DNA of 64,000 bases from Apostichopus japonicus (lineage: Eukaryota > Echinodermata > Holothuroidea > Aspidochirotida > Stichopodidae). Position 1 is the first letter of the stretch. Each line of letters starts with the position of its first letter. Below the pieces are notes generated by a model. The model ran no database searches. It was not told the DNA's origin and was given only the letters and a program-made list of their open reading frames with translations. Positions 12,704 through 37,185 of the stretch are shown here, in pieces. Location: positions 1,778,501 to 1,842,500 of the forward strand of contig NC_092571.1 of the NCBI RefSeq assembly GCF_037975245.1, written 5' to 3'. The translations under genes and the position numbers were made by a program.

Positions 12704-13124
12704 AAAATTTACAAAAGGGTCAAAGTTCTTCGTAAGACTTCTGATATTAATATGAAGAATTGTGGTATGTATGTCAGGGCACTGAATATTGCTATTAAAA
12801 CTAGAATCATTATAGTAATTACACGGAAAATTACTTAATTCGTCTCCCTGGTCGTTAGTTACTGTTTCAGTGAAGATGAAAGATGTTTAATTCTACAGTG
12901 TTCACACCATTTTTGGACAATTTAAATACATTATAAGCATAACATTGCCATTGGTTTACTTGGTCTGATCTTAGTTTCTTCTTAAAGGTATATAGATGAT
13001 TTAAAGAAAGGAAAAATGGAAAGACTAGTTTACATAAATTCATTGAAGAAAAAAAAATCATTGTGAGCATAAATTTTTGTAACGGTATTTGTCAGTCTAT
13101 CAGAAGACTATTCGAACAGTAAAC

Positions 13125-13883
13125 TTACAGATTTTCGAGGTCTCTTTCATTTTTAATATTAATTTTTGTTTCTTGTCCATTGGATGATGTTATGAGTGCG
13201 ATGATTCGGCCATCAATAGTCCAACAATTGTTTACTTTATTGTGTTCTTTGGTCCTCTTTAGAAGCGTCAGATTTTCTTGCGTTAGGTCGTCTGAGATTA
13301 CGATGCCAGTGGATTTTAGGCGTCTTCTTGCTCGCATTACCTGGGATTTCATTTGGTAGGATGTGAATTTGACAAGAATTGCTCTCTTTGCCCATTGTCT
13401 TTGGCGTCCTGCTCGGTGAGATCTGTCTATGTCTGGATCGGTAATGGTTACAGATAGCTTTTCTGCTGCAAGTTCCTTTACAATTTGATTTGTGTCTTCA
13501 CCTTTAACTTCGTTGATTCCGGTGATTCGTACGCTGTTTCTTCGGGTGTATTGTTCAAGATTGTTGAGTGAAGCATGTTGTGATAGTTGGGCTTTTTCTA
13601 AGTTGTTGAATTTTTCTTCCAGTATCTTGTAGTCGCTTGTTTTATGGTCTAGTTTATTTTCGACTGCAAATAGTCTTCCTTCATACTGATCTATTTGTTC
13701 TACAAGGCTGCTAAATTTGCTTTCAATAGCTTTGGTCACACACAGTTGTATTAGAGCCTTAAACTCATCGCTCTCGAAGAGATCAGCTGTAACCATGGAC
13801 GCGACTTCGGCTATTGACTGCTTGCTTTGTCTTGTAGCTGCCGCATGTCCTTTGCTATTGTTTCCTTTGTTGTCTCCAGCCAT
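13125..13883 (-). CDS. LINE copy 1 ORF1 protein (RNA-binding, L1 ORF1p-like)
   Basis: 252 residues. A charged Lys/Glu-rich N-terminus is followed by a predicted coiled coil (about residues 55-105), then an RRM-like section containing RRNSVRITGI and a basic RSHRAGR segment and a C-terminal domain, as in Transposase_22/L1 ORF1p proteins that coat LINE RNA. It lies about 255 bp upstream of the open ORF2 frame on the same strand. The frame is intact, but the partner ORF2 is dead. Family assignment rests on motif appearance only. Confidence 0.8.
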   Translation of the reverse strand: MAGDNKGNNSKGHAAATRQSKQSIAEVASMVTADLFESDEFKALIQLCVTKAIESKFSSLVEQIDQYEGRLFAVENKLDHKTSDYKILEEKFNNLEKAQLSQHASLNNLEQYTRRNSVRITGINEVKGEDTNQIVKELAAEKLSVTITDPDIDRSHRAGRQRQWAKRAILVKFTSYQMKSQVMRARRRLKSTGIVISDDLTQENLTLLKRTKEHNKVNNCWTIDGRIIALITSSNGQETKINIKNERDLENL

Positions 13884-14561
13884 TGTTGGGCAAAAGAATT
13901 CAGTAGATCCAAGTATTTGACAAAATGTTAAATTTTGTCTCTGAGGTAAGCAAAGCTTAGGCTTCTTGCTGAGTGTAGATCACTTCGGAAGGATATTTGT
14001 GTCACAGGAGTGCCTCACTGGTTACAGCAGAAACATCACTTTTTTGTCATATTCGTTAATGATAGGACGAATTATTGGCCTTCAAGGCGGTCTGTAGTAA
14101 TTGCTCACATGGTTTTTAGAAATTACTCCATAAGCGTTATTTTAAACATTGCAAAAAGAAGAGATTTTGCAAACTTTGATGTATGTTTGATGTATGTTCA
14201 CTCCACACTCAACTTGATATCCAAAGTCCAACTAATCGAGAGTAACTTCCTCTGAATCTATGAGAAATTCTATGTTCAAACTAGGCTCATCACCTTCAAA
14301 ACATCAAGGACTAATTAGAAATTAACGTTTTAATAATCGCATCCGAAAACAGACCTCTGAAAAAATGCGATTTCAAAACAAGACAACGATGACGTCATGT
14401 TAGGAACACAGGTGCCAAACCCAGGCATGTACCGGATGCGCGACGATCATACCGTTCCATATATACACGCACATTTACACTGAGAGAACAACCACTGTAT
14501 TACGCTATATCGTTAGAAATTTCAAGTTTGTTTTACAACTGTTCTAAACTATCCGAGAGAA

Positions 14562-14830
14562 ATGCCGGTCGGTTGTGTTGTTGGGGGCTGCATCAATATC
14601 ATAACCCATGCAATTAGCCTTCATCCATGGCCGAAGGACGAAAAAACACGGCGATTATGACCAAGTTAGTGCATAACACCAGCGCCGATTTCACTGGGCC
14701 TAGCCAGTATACAGCTCCGTATGTAGCGAACACTTCACGGATGCATACTACGATCCCTCCTTTTCAATGAAATAAAACAAATGGGCTTTAACGGGTCGAC
14801 ATAAACGAGTCGTTCTTCTGTCAATTATTC
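14562..14830 (+). pseudogene. THAP zinc-finger domain remnant, A-B spacer
   Basis: A THAP-type C2CH module is recognisable but broken. Residues MPVGCVVGGC and LHPWPKDEK, then ADFTGPSQYT, then CSEHFT and YYDPSFS match the start, middle and zinc-binding end of a THAP domain, but they fall in different reading frames, so at least one frameshift separates them. THAP domains bind DNA in P-element-type transposases and in host transcription factors. A transposon origin is likely in this repeat-rich spacer but unproven. Confidence 0.65.
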
Positions 14831-15434
14831 CACATTAAAAACTCCGAAGACCAGATCGGGGAACAGGAAACCTCCAATGGGGCAAGTGGCGACCCTTTGG
14901 AGGGAGCGCGGCCGAGCACTAGTACTACTAGAATTTGTGAAGAAAAGATCATATTACCGTACCTACAACATATAGACCTAGTCAAAACTCGAGTGTATCT
15001 TCGATGATTAATTTCTTGGCATAACGTTGTTAGCGGTCTTTTTGGTCTAAATATTCGTAACAATGCTGAGCGAGGTTTGTGTATATTCAATTTACTCCAC
15101 AATCCCTTTCCCAAATCGAAACTCCGAACTGGATTGGTGTTACGAATGATCTTGCGTGGCGGGTTTAGTAAACTAGTTTAGTGAGTATATTGCCGCTACG
15201 TACTCCGATATTGTGCCCTTCGTGTATGGTAGGCCGCATGAGAAATAATTGCTGAATTATATCCGACATAATTACTGAATTATGTCGGACATAAATCCGA
15301 ATTTTGTACCACACAAACACGAATTATGTCGGACATAAATCGACCCATCAGCTGAGCGCATCTCCATGCCTATTTATGTGGTACAAAAATCCTATATATG
15401 TACCACATAAATCAACCAATCACGTACAGAATCA

Positions 15435-15545
15435 TATTGAATGTCAGTCAACTCGACACACCGTCAACTCGACACATTCCAACTCGACTAATCAGTCACC
15501 TCGACACACGGTCAACTTGACATAAGCTACTTAGGTCAACTCGTC
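15435..15545. repeat. Minisatellite of gtcaactcgacaca-type units, A-B spacer
   Basis: Seven or so degenerate 12-15-bp units based on (gtcaa)ctcgacaca. Copy 2 is at about 37797-37905. Immediately left (15223-15420) are alternating inverted motifs tatgtcggacataaat and tttatgtggtac. Confidence 0.7.
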
Positions 15546-15630
15546 ACAGTCTCGTTTTGTCGGGTGCTGGTAGCATCTATACATTCCCTATACGTTTGAA
15601 GGTATACTCACTTGGTTTCAGTCTAAGTGT

Positions 15631-16678
15631 TGTTACGATCAACTCGATCAAGGCCAGAATACACCTCCCCTTGGATTCACAACTCAAATGACTAAACAGC
15701 ACACTGTAAAATTTAACTTTAAATATAACAATAAGTATTTATCTAATTGTGTGTTCAAGGTAATTAAAATCTAAAACTCTAAAACAGATTTAATAAGTTA
15801 TACTATAATTTACTCACGACCTGGTGTGTGCCGCGACGCGAGCGCAGTGACAAAAAGTCCTGGCGAATATTCCAGCGAAACTTGTAGACGGACGAATGTC
15901 CAATATTGAAGAAATCCAGCTCCCAACTTGATGACTTCCACTTCGGAGGTCGACTACTAATGAATGTCCAAGTTGTGCTTGCAGCTTGTTTATCCTTGGA
16001 TTCCTGTCCTTGGGTAACTCAGAGGCCACAATAATTAGTGCTGACTGGCACAGAACCGAAGACGGCTACACAACGATGGGCGACTTCGAAGCCGGTAAAC
16101 TTGTAGCAAATCCACTAATAAAAAGACAGCTATAACTTTACTGTCAAACTAAGTGAGTATTTACTCACACTGGAATTGTAGGATTCACTTGAGCGAGAGG
16201 TTATTAAACTCGTGGAGCCAAGACGGTTAAAAAACTCTTGATCTCAAATTATCAGGTGCTTATATAGCCTTTTCACAAGTCCAGAAAGATCTTGAAATGT
16301 CCATCCATTCTAGAAGCATCTTACAGTAGCTCCAGCTCAGTTCAACCAACCCAAAAGGTCACTTCACCTTTCCAGGAAATCCTCACCTAGTGTTCTAAAA
16401 ATAGCACAGGGGATGTCCCCTTGGCGGCACTCCAATGTTCTAGCTTGTTCCAATGTGTACTGTTGAGATGTTCTACATTGTTCTCAAATGTTCTAACTCT
16501 TCTAGAAGCTTCTCAACTTTTCCAAATATTCTGCACACACCAGATATGCACACACACCAGGCAGTTCTATACTATGATTCTTAGATTAATTTATAATATT
16601 CTATGATATTGATTTATAATACAACTATTTGTTGCAAAAATCATACAAATTATTGAGATTACTTAGGGGCCTGTAACA
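15631..16678. mobile_element. Solo LTR (1,048 bp) upstream of gene B
   Basis: Begins TGTTAC and ends GTAACA, flanked by the 4-bp duplication gtgt (15627-15630 and 16679-16682). The B-C spacer has the uninterrupted target (cttagtgtataa near 37977-37988). The TG..CA ends, short target duplication and absence of internal coding sequence indicate an LTR left after recombination of a full retroelement. A TATA-like tatatag lies at about 16260. The LTR's own orientation cannot be fixed. Confidence 0.75.
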
Positions 16679-17090
16679 GTGTATAAAGGACTGGGTTCAT
16701 GGTGAATCTTTGCAGTTTGCTGTTTCTTTTCAGATTCTATTTTGTGTGCTTTTCTCAAAAACAACAAAACAATAACAAAAGGGAACAGATCATATATATA
16801 CTATGCCTTAAATGTTCTACGAACAGATCACGACAACAACAAAAACAAAGGTTAAAAATCATTGAACTGTCTCAAAATCTGATTGCACAATTGACGCTAT
16901 GCCTTTCCCTTTAAAGTCAAATATGGCTTTAAGTGTGTTACGTGTTTGCCTATTTCATCACTGTCATTTAGCCTAAGTCACACTAGAGACTTTAGTAGTA
17001 TAGGCTTCTGCTGTCGGCTAAGTAACAGCTTCATTCCGGGCTCGCAAGACAATATTATATTATACATTTAACACCCGTCACAGATTCAAC
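16679..17090 (+). promoter_or_regulatory. Probable promoter/5' flank of gene B
   Basis: This 412-bp interval lies between the solo LTR and the gene B start codon. Its counterpart before gene C is about 37977-38392. An AT-rich TATA-like stretch (attatattataca) ends about 20 bp before the ATG, so it is too close for a normal TATA box unless the 5' UTR is very short. The transcription start cannot be placed from sequence, and no other element is convincing. Confidence 0.35.
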
Positions 17091-29852
<12,762 letters not shown>

Positions 29853-29910
29853 AACAACAAAATGATTCAAACTTTTAGCTCTTATATACTTATATTGATA
29901 CAAATATATA

Positions 29911-29916
29911 AATAAA
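29911..29916 (+). terminator. Poly(A) signal of gene B
   Basis: AATAAA lies 59 nt after the gene B stop codon, conserved with gene A. Confidence 0.6.
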
Positions 29917-31596
29917 TATGACATATGCAACTACGAATAAGCAAATTAGAACTCACCATCAAATGTATACCTTGTAAAAGCTACGTAAATGTAGGAACAA
30001 ATTCAAACAAATTTATGTTTCCAAAATGGCATTTTTTCCTTGGATAGACTGACAAGGTTGAAACAAATTTATGCGGTAATTTTGGTATATTTTTACATAA
30101 AAAAATTTCATAATATTACTGTTCCGTCTATATTATAACTAGTCAAATATTATTTAAGGTTTATACTACAGAATAAATGTTTGAATATACATTATAATCT
30201 GCCATAAATATGTTATCAAAGTTGAACAATATTTGAAGGAATATCGAAACTTTTGAAACAATTCTTTTACGTTGCTTTCTGCATGCGATTGTAAACTAAT
30301 TGATTTCAGGGAGAGAGTTAAAAAAATACCCGTATGTTAACATTAATTAGGAGGAAAACAAAAGAATCTGGGAAGGTAGTTCAGTTTGATTTAATCACTT
30401 CAAATTGACTTAAAGTACTCAGAGAATTTTCTCAGATTTAGACTATTAATTATAGACGTTAACGTGATAATTTTAATTTCGGGCCTATATTTCTGTTAAT
30501 ATCAAGCTAGCTGTTTGTTCTTGTTTTTATTTCTTTGTTAAAATACGTGAATGATGAGTAAGTTCAATTGATCTATACCTACGGTTTTTTAATTCATTGT
30601 ATTATCCTATTTAGCGTATATTAATATACCAATTTAAACGCGACATATTCTAAATTAGTATCTCTCTTATCGACATGGGGTTCAGGAAACCTTGCGAGAA
30701 GGAATGTCCCGCATGAACACCTTTATGTTCATATTGTTTAAATTACCGTATGCCTTATAGCATAATTTTTAGTCTTAAAAAATGTTTAAAAAAATGAGTA
30801 CTGATATTGGTTACACAGCTCAACCAAGTCGTGTAGAATGTGATTTGCAAAGATGACTGGGTAGCCAGGGCCAACTACTAAGCGGTAACTGTTTACATTG
30901 GAGCTATGCAAGACTGCACACGGAGGATTGTCAACATTCAAAATGTAATGTACACTGTTTGATATGGAACGCGAAAAGAGAAAACTTATTTCGTTTTCTA
31001 AACTAAGTTTGTTGTTGTCTAAACATTGAGCTATTAAGCTCCATGGTCTAAACTAAAGTTGTTGCTGCTGTTTTACCAGGGAGCTCCATAACAACTCCCT
31101 GGTTTTACCATGGAGGTAAAAACCTCCATGGTTTTACCACGTTGTTGCCGTCAAACTGCACGGTGATGTCCTAACTTCCGTTGTCTAAACATACATCGTT
31201 GTCTAAACTTTCGTTGTTGCCATCGGCGCTGTTCAAAATTGCTCAACCGCGTAATGTAAACCAGAATGCAAAATGCATTGAGGTTTCGATGACTTCAGGA
31301 CACTATATTTCTGCTTGTTAGTGTAACCAGAACTAGCTGTTACAATAGAAATGGCCCGAACCACCATTTTGATACAATAACACTATGGCATGATAAAAAC
31401 AGGTCAGTCTACTGTACGTGGCTATACACACCTCCACCAAAAAAAAAAAAAAAAATGGGGTCTTGGAGGTCCAAGTCCATTTGGGGTCACTAAAGGTCAA
31501 ATTGTGGAAACCTTGTTTTATAAGCTACCGTATCTCCCACCGCCAGCCTACCAGATAACATTTGCGTTACGCCTCATACGAATAGGAGGCTGCATA

Positions 31597-31890
31597 TACG
31601 ATGTGAATGTCGGAAATCAAGTAAAATGAGTGTCTAGACAAAGTACCAGCATAAAAATACTCCACATTTAAACTGATTTCATTTAGCCCCTTCAATAATG
31701 TGTAGAAATACGCTGTGAATGTCGGAAATCAAGTAGAATGAGTGTCTTGACAAAATTCCGGCACAAAGGCTTCACTTTTAAGCCTACTTATTTGAGCCCC
31801 TTCAACAATACGCTGTGAATGTCTGAAAACAAGTAAAACGAGTGTCGAGACAAAATGCCAGCAAGAAATACTGCACTTGAACCATTAAAG
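31597..31890. repeat. Three ~100-bp imperfect tandem repeats, B-C spacer
   Basis: Counterpart of the repeat in the A-B spacer, with a few substitutions, again adjacent to the LINE 3' end. Confidence 0.8.
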
Positions 31891-32267
31891 AGGCCATGAC
31901 ATGAAAAGTGAATTGAATTGAATTGAATTTATTTCTACATTCCATTATTTTACATTTACATTTTGAAAAATTTGAACAACATTCCATTATTTACATTTTG
32001 AACAATTTATGATGAATATAGATGGTATCAAATACATTAAACAGTAAATATAGAGTATTGAGATAATATATATTTGAGATGGAAGTAGAGGAACCAGAAA
32101 TAAGTGTATACTTTTCTGGTCTGGTCCCTTTGTAACAAAGAAAGTGCAAAAAACAACACCCACCCCACCAACCCCCGTCCCACCCCCCCTCCCCAAAAAA
32201 CCCCAACAAAGTCAGAATCTTATAAAAAGAAAAAGAAGCATAAGAGAAAAAAAAACAGGAAGTACAA

Positions 32268-35056
32268 CTAAGATGGATTGCTATGCAGTAGGTATTGTTT
32301 TAGTTTTTGCTTAAAAGTATTGAGTGTTGGAGAAATTTTAATGGCATGATTAAGAGAATTCCAGAAGGGTACATCTGTGCTACGAATCTGAGAATGGTTA
32401 AAACTAGTTCTAGAGTAAGGATGGTGTAGCATATTCATCGAACGAGTGTTATAAGTGTGATAACTAGAATTGCAAGTATAAAAGTTATTAAAAGCTGGTG
32501 GGAGAAGACCATGATGAAATTTGTACATAAATATCCCTAGTTGCAATGGTACTTGTACAAATCATATAAAGTTAATGTATTGGAGTCTATAAAGAGAGGA
32601 GCAGTATGCGATATGTAATGAGTCTGGTTTATATTGCGGATAACACATTTCTGTAACTTAACTTAACTGTTAAGTAGAGTTGACTGTGTATTGCCCCAGA
32701 CAAGAAGACTATAGTTGAGATGGGGAAGCACAAGAGCATTATACATGGTCAAAAGTGACTTCTTAGGTAAAAAATTCTTTAGTCTGTTGATCACACCATT
32801 GGATTTAGAAAGCTTCTTGCTGACCTCGGAGATGTGTTGTTTCCAAGTCAACTTATCATCAATGGTTATCCCTAAAAATTTAGCATGAGGTGAAGCATCA
32901 ACTTGATGCCCATCCAGTATAACATTAATGTTACTAGAGTCTTGGACCTTGTTATCAAAAATCAGTAATTTTGTTTTTAGAATATTAAGAGAAAGTTTAT
33001 TTGTTCTGAGCCAGTCAGAAATGTTTGAGAAACCATTAACAGCTTCAGCAAGAGTGTCATGTAAGTTCTTATTTTGAAGGAATACTGTGGTATCGTCAGC
33101 AAACAAGATAAAAGTTGAGTTCACAGATAAATTATAAATATCATTGATATAGAGAATAAACAAAAGGGGTCCTAGTATAGAACCCTGCGGTACACCAATA
33201 TTACATAGGATACGATCTGAGTGGGAACTATTAAACTGTACATAATTACATCGATTATGGAGATAACTTTTAAACCAGTTATGGGCGGTACCACGAACAC
33301 CATAGGCAAACAATTTATTTAATAAGATACGATGATCAATGGTATCAAAAGCCTTAGAAAGATCAATGAATATGGCAGAAGTAGTGAGCCTATTGTCCAA
33401 ACCTCTTGAAATTTTATCTATGAGACTTAAAGCAGCCATATAAGTAGAATGTTTATTGCGAAAACCATATTGGTTTGTAAATAGGATTTTATGTTTTGTA
33501 ATAAACTTATAAAGTCTATCGTATGCAAGACGTTCAATGATTTTAGAAATGACAGGTAACACAGATATTGGTCTGTAATTTGAGAAATGCTTCGCGTCCC
33601 CAGACTTAAAAATTGGAATTACCTTCGCAATTTTCAGCTCTGACGGAAAAACTCCATTTGAAAAAGACAAATTGATAATATGGGTTAGTGGTATTGAAAT
33701 AATATCAGCTACATGCTTTAGAGTTTCATTCGTAGTATTATCATAACCAGGACTCTTGCCATTTTTTAATTTAGACATAGCTAATTTTACCTCCTCAACA
33801 TTAGTTGGGAAAAACGCAAAAGAATTTGAAATATTACTATTAACATAACTTAATGGAGTATGCTGGCCAGCATGAAGCTTTTTAGCTAAATCACTAGCAA
33901 CTGAAGAAAAATAACTATTGAATTCATTAGCAATATCATCATCATTTGAGGACAATCCATGAGCACATGCAAATGTCTTATTGGTAACATCAACTCTCTT
34001 CTTATGCAGGATTTTGTTGATCACTTTCCATAGTTGTGTGGAGTCGCCCTTATGGTTCTCAATTAAAGTACTAAAATGCATCTTTTTGGCCAAGTTAATG
34101 GTAGTTATGAGTCGATTTTTGTACTTTGTATATGCTAACTTACGCACTGAAGTGGGATTTTGTATGTATTTAGAATATAGTTTGTGTTTTTGTCTGATTG
34201 AATTTAGGATACCAGCAGTAATCCATGGGGATTTTCCATAATTAACTTTCTTATGTACCCTGCTGTATGGACAACACTTGTTAAAGGTCCGTGAGAAAAT
34301 ATTGGAAAAATTGCTATAGGCAGATTCAGCATTTTGGTCATTAGTAATGAAAGACCAGTCGAGGACACTGAGCTCATTGTTCAAGTGATTAACATTTTTG
34401 CGGCATGTGTTATTCTTAAAAATAGCATGTTTTCTTTTAGTTTGAATCTTACTTCCTGAAACACAAAAGATTAGATAGTGGTCAGAAATATCAGTCAATA
34501 AAATACCACTCTTAGAAACATTTGTAGAATTTGTAAAAATATTATCAATCAAAGAAGACGTAGCAGAAGTAACCCGTGTAGGTTTATCAATTAGCGGATA
34601 ACAAGAGTATAAGGACATTATGTTACGAAGCTCTTGTACATTTTGTACTTCGTTCTTCTTTACAAGATCAATGTTAAAGTCCCCTGCAAGAAAGACACCC
34701 TTGTTTTCAGTATTCAGTGCTTCTAAGCAGTTACCCATGCACTCAACGAAGTGATTAATTTGTTGATCGGGTGGTCGGTATATGACTCCTACTATTGTAT
34801 TTCTGACTGTAACATTATTTAGCTCAATAAAAAGTGACTCAGCGCTATCACTCATTAAATGAGTAAGATCGGTTCTTATCTTTACATCTAGAGTCTCGTT
34901 TGTGAAAATGGCAACACCACCTCCTCTTTTATTATTTCTATTTCTATGACAGAGTTTGTAGCCGTCTATTTGGAGGGTGTCAATAGGAGAAAAATCATGC
35001 AGCCAGGTTTCTGTAATGCATATAAAAGTGAATTTAAAATTGTTAATAGAATGCAT
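32268..35056 (-). pseudogene. LINE copy 2 ORF2, C-terminally broken
   Basis: A 797-codon open stretch (35056-32663) covers endonuclease and reverse transcriptase with all motifs, including FADD. It ends at a nonsense codon at 32663-32665, where copy 1 reads on. Downstream a 5-base insertion near 32544 shifts the frame of the last 92 codons (32546-32268). The endonuclease SDHYPI motif is SDHYLI here. Two codons are missing relative to copy 1 in the linker after the endonuclease. Confidence 0.87.
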
Positions 35057-35476
35057 AAAATTTACAAAAGGGTCAAAGTTCTTCGTAAGACTTCTGATAT
35101 TAATATGAAGAATTGTGGTATGTATGTCAGGGCACTGAATATTGCTATTAAAACTAGAATCATTATAGTAATTACACGGAAAATTACTTAATTCGTCTCC
35201 CTGGTCGTTAGTTACTGTTTCAGTGAAGATGAAAGATGTTTAATTCTACAGTGTTCACACCATTTTTGGACAATTTAAATACATTATAAGCATAACATTG
35301 CCATTGGTTTACTTAGTCTGATCTTAGTTTCTTCTTAAAGGTATATAGATGATTTAAAGAAAGGAAAAATGGAAAGGCTAGTTTACATAAATTCATTGAA
35401 GGAAAAAAATCATTGTGAGCATACATTTTTGTAACGGTATTTGTCAGTCTATCAGAAGACTATTCGAACAGTAAAC

Positions 35477-36238
35477 TTACAGATTTTCGAGGTCTCTTTC
35501 ATTTTTAATATTAATTTTTGTTTCTTGTCCATTAGATGACGTTATGAGTGCGATGATTCGGCCATCAATAGTCCAACAATTGTTTACTTTATTGTGTTCT
35601 TTGGTCCTCTTTAGAAGCGTCAGATTTTCTTGCGTTAGGTCGTCTGAGATTACGATGCCAGTGGATTTTAGGCGTCTTCTTGCTCGCATTACCTGGGATT
35701 TCATTTGGTAGGATGTGAATTTGACAAGAATTGCTCTCTTTGCCCATTGTCTTTGGCGTCCTGCTCGGTGAGATCTGTCTATGTCTGGATCGGTAATGGT
35801 TACAGATAGCTTTTCTGCTGCAAGTTCCTTTACAATTTGATTTGTGTCTTCACCTTTAACTTCGTTGATTCCGGTGATTCGTACGCTGTTTCTTCGGGTG
35901 TATTGTTCAAGATTGTTGAGTGAAGCATGTTGTGATAGTTGGGCTTTTTCCAAAAAGTTGTTGAATTTTTCTTCCAGTATCTTGTAGTCGCTTGTTTTAT
36001 GGTCTAGTTTATTTTCGACTGCAAATAGTCTTCCTTCATACTGATCTATTTGTTCTACAAGGCTGCTAAATTTGCTTTCAATAGCTTTGGTCACACACAG
36101 TTGTATTAGAGCCTTAAACTCATCGCTCTCGAAGAGATCAGCTGTAACCATGGACGCGACTTCGGCTATTGACTGCTTGCTTTGTCTTGTAGCTGCCGCA
36201 GGTCCTTTGCTATTGTTTCCTTTGTTGTCTCCAGCCAT
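35477..36238 (-). CDS. LINE copy 2 ORF1 protein
   Basis: 253 residues, one Phe longer than copy 1 in the coiled coil (FNNFLEK versus FNNLEK). Otherwise nearly identical: charged N-terminus, coiled coil, RRM-like section and basic RSHRAGR segment. The frame is intact. Confidence 0.8.
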   Translation of the reverse strand: MAGDNKGNNSKGPAAATRQSKQSIAEVASMVTADLFESDEFKALIQLCVTKAIESKFSSLVEQIDQYEGRLFAVENKLDHKTSDYKILEEKFNNFLEKAQLSQHASLNNLEQYTRRNSVRITGINEVKGEDTNQIVKELAAEKLSVTITDPDIDRSHRAGRQRQWAKRAILVKFTSYQMKSQVMRARRRLKSTGIVISDDLTQENLTLLKRTKEHNKVNNCWTIDGRIIALITSSNGQETKINIKNERDLENL

Positions 36239-36916
36239 TGTTGGGCAAAAGAATTCAGTAGATCCAAGTATTTGACAAAATGTTAAATTTTGTCTCTGAG
36301 GTAAGCAAAGCTTAGGCTTCTTGCTGAGTGTAGATCACTTCGGAAGGATATTTGTGTCACACGAGTGCCTCACTGGTTACAGCAGAAACATCACTTTTTT
36401 GTCATATTCGTTAATGATAGGACGAATTATTGGCCTTCAAGGCGGTCTGTAGTAATTGCTCACATGGTTTTTAGAAATTACTCCATAAGCGTTATTTTAA
36501 ACATTGCAAAAAGAAGAGATTTTGCAAACTTTGATGTATGTTTGATGTATGTTCACTCCACACTCAACTTGATATCCAAAGTCCAACTAATCGAGAGTAA
36601 CTTCCTCTGAATCTATGAGAAATTCTATGTTCAAACTATCCTCATCACCTTCAAAACATCAAGGACTAATTAGAAATTAACGTTTTAATAATCGCATCCG
36701 AAAACAGACCTCTGAAAAAATGCGATTTCAAAACAAGACAACGATGACGTCATGTTAGGAACACAGGTGCCAAGCCCAGGCATGTACCGGATGCGCGACG
36801 ATCATACCGTTCCATATATACACGCACATTTACACTGAGAGAACAACCACTGTATTACGCTATATCGTTAGAAATTTCAAGTTTGTTTTACAACTGTTCT
36901 AAACTATCCGAGAGAA

Positions 36917-37185
36917 ATGCCGGTCGGTTGTGTTGTTGGGGGCTGCATCAATATCATAACCCATGCAATTAGCCTTCATCCATGGCCGAAGGACGAAAAA
37001 AACACGGCGATTATGACCAAGTTAGTGCATAACACCAGCGCCGATTTCACTGGGCCTAGCCAGTATACAGCTCCGTATGTAGCGAACACTTCACGGATGC
37101 ATACTACGATCCCTCCTTTTTAATGAAATAAAACAAATGGGCTTTAACGGGTCGACATAAACGAGTCGTTCTTCTGTCAATTATT
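36917..37185 (+). pseudogene. THAP zinc-finger domain remnant, B-C spacer
   Basis: Second copy of the remnant, with one extra A in the poly-A stretch near 36995, so the frame breaks differ between the two copies. In this copy the first two blocks (MPVGCVVGGC through ADFTGPSQYT) lie in one 68-codon frame, and the CSEHFT block is in another. Confidence 0.65.

Larger units (their letters stand above)
9558..13930 (-). mobile_element. CR1/L2-group LINE, copy 1 (A-B spacer)
   Basis: Non-LTR retrotransposon on the minus strand. ORF1 (13883-13125) is followed by ORF2 with endonuclease and reverse transcriptase (about 12870-9914), then a 3' UTR ending in a short TTCAA-type tandem tail (9558-9580) instead of poly(A). 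A pentamer-like 3' tail plus an APE endonuclease is typical of the CR1/L2/Jockey group. The 5' boundary is uncertain because both copies share the same flanks. ORF2 is interrupted by a stop, so this copy is not autonomous. Confidence 0.85.
31910..36285 (-). mobile_element. CR1/L2-group LINE, copy 2 (B-C spacer)
   Basis: Same element in the same position of the next unit, with the same TTCAA-type tail (from 31910). It was copied by the segmental duplication and is not a second insertion. It carries different inactivating lesions from copy 1. The 5' limit is uncertain. Confidence 0.85.
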
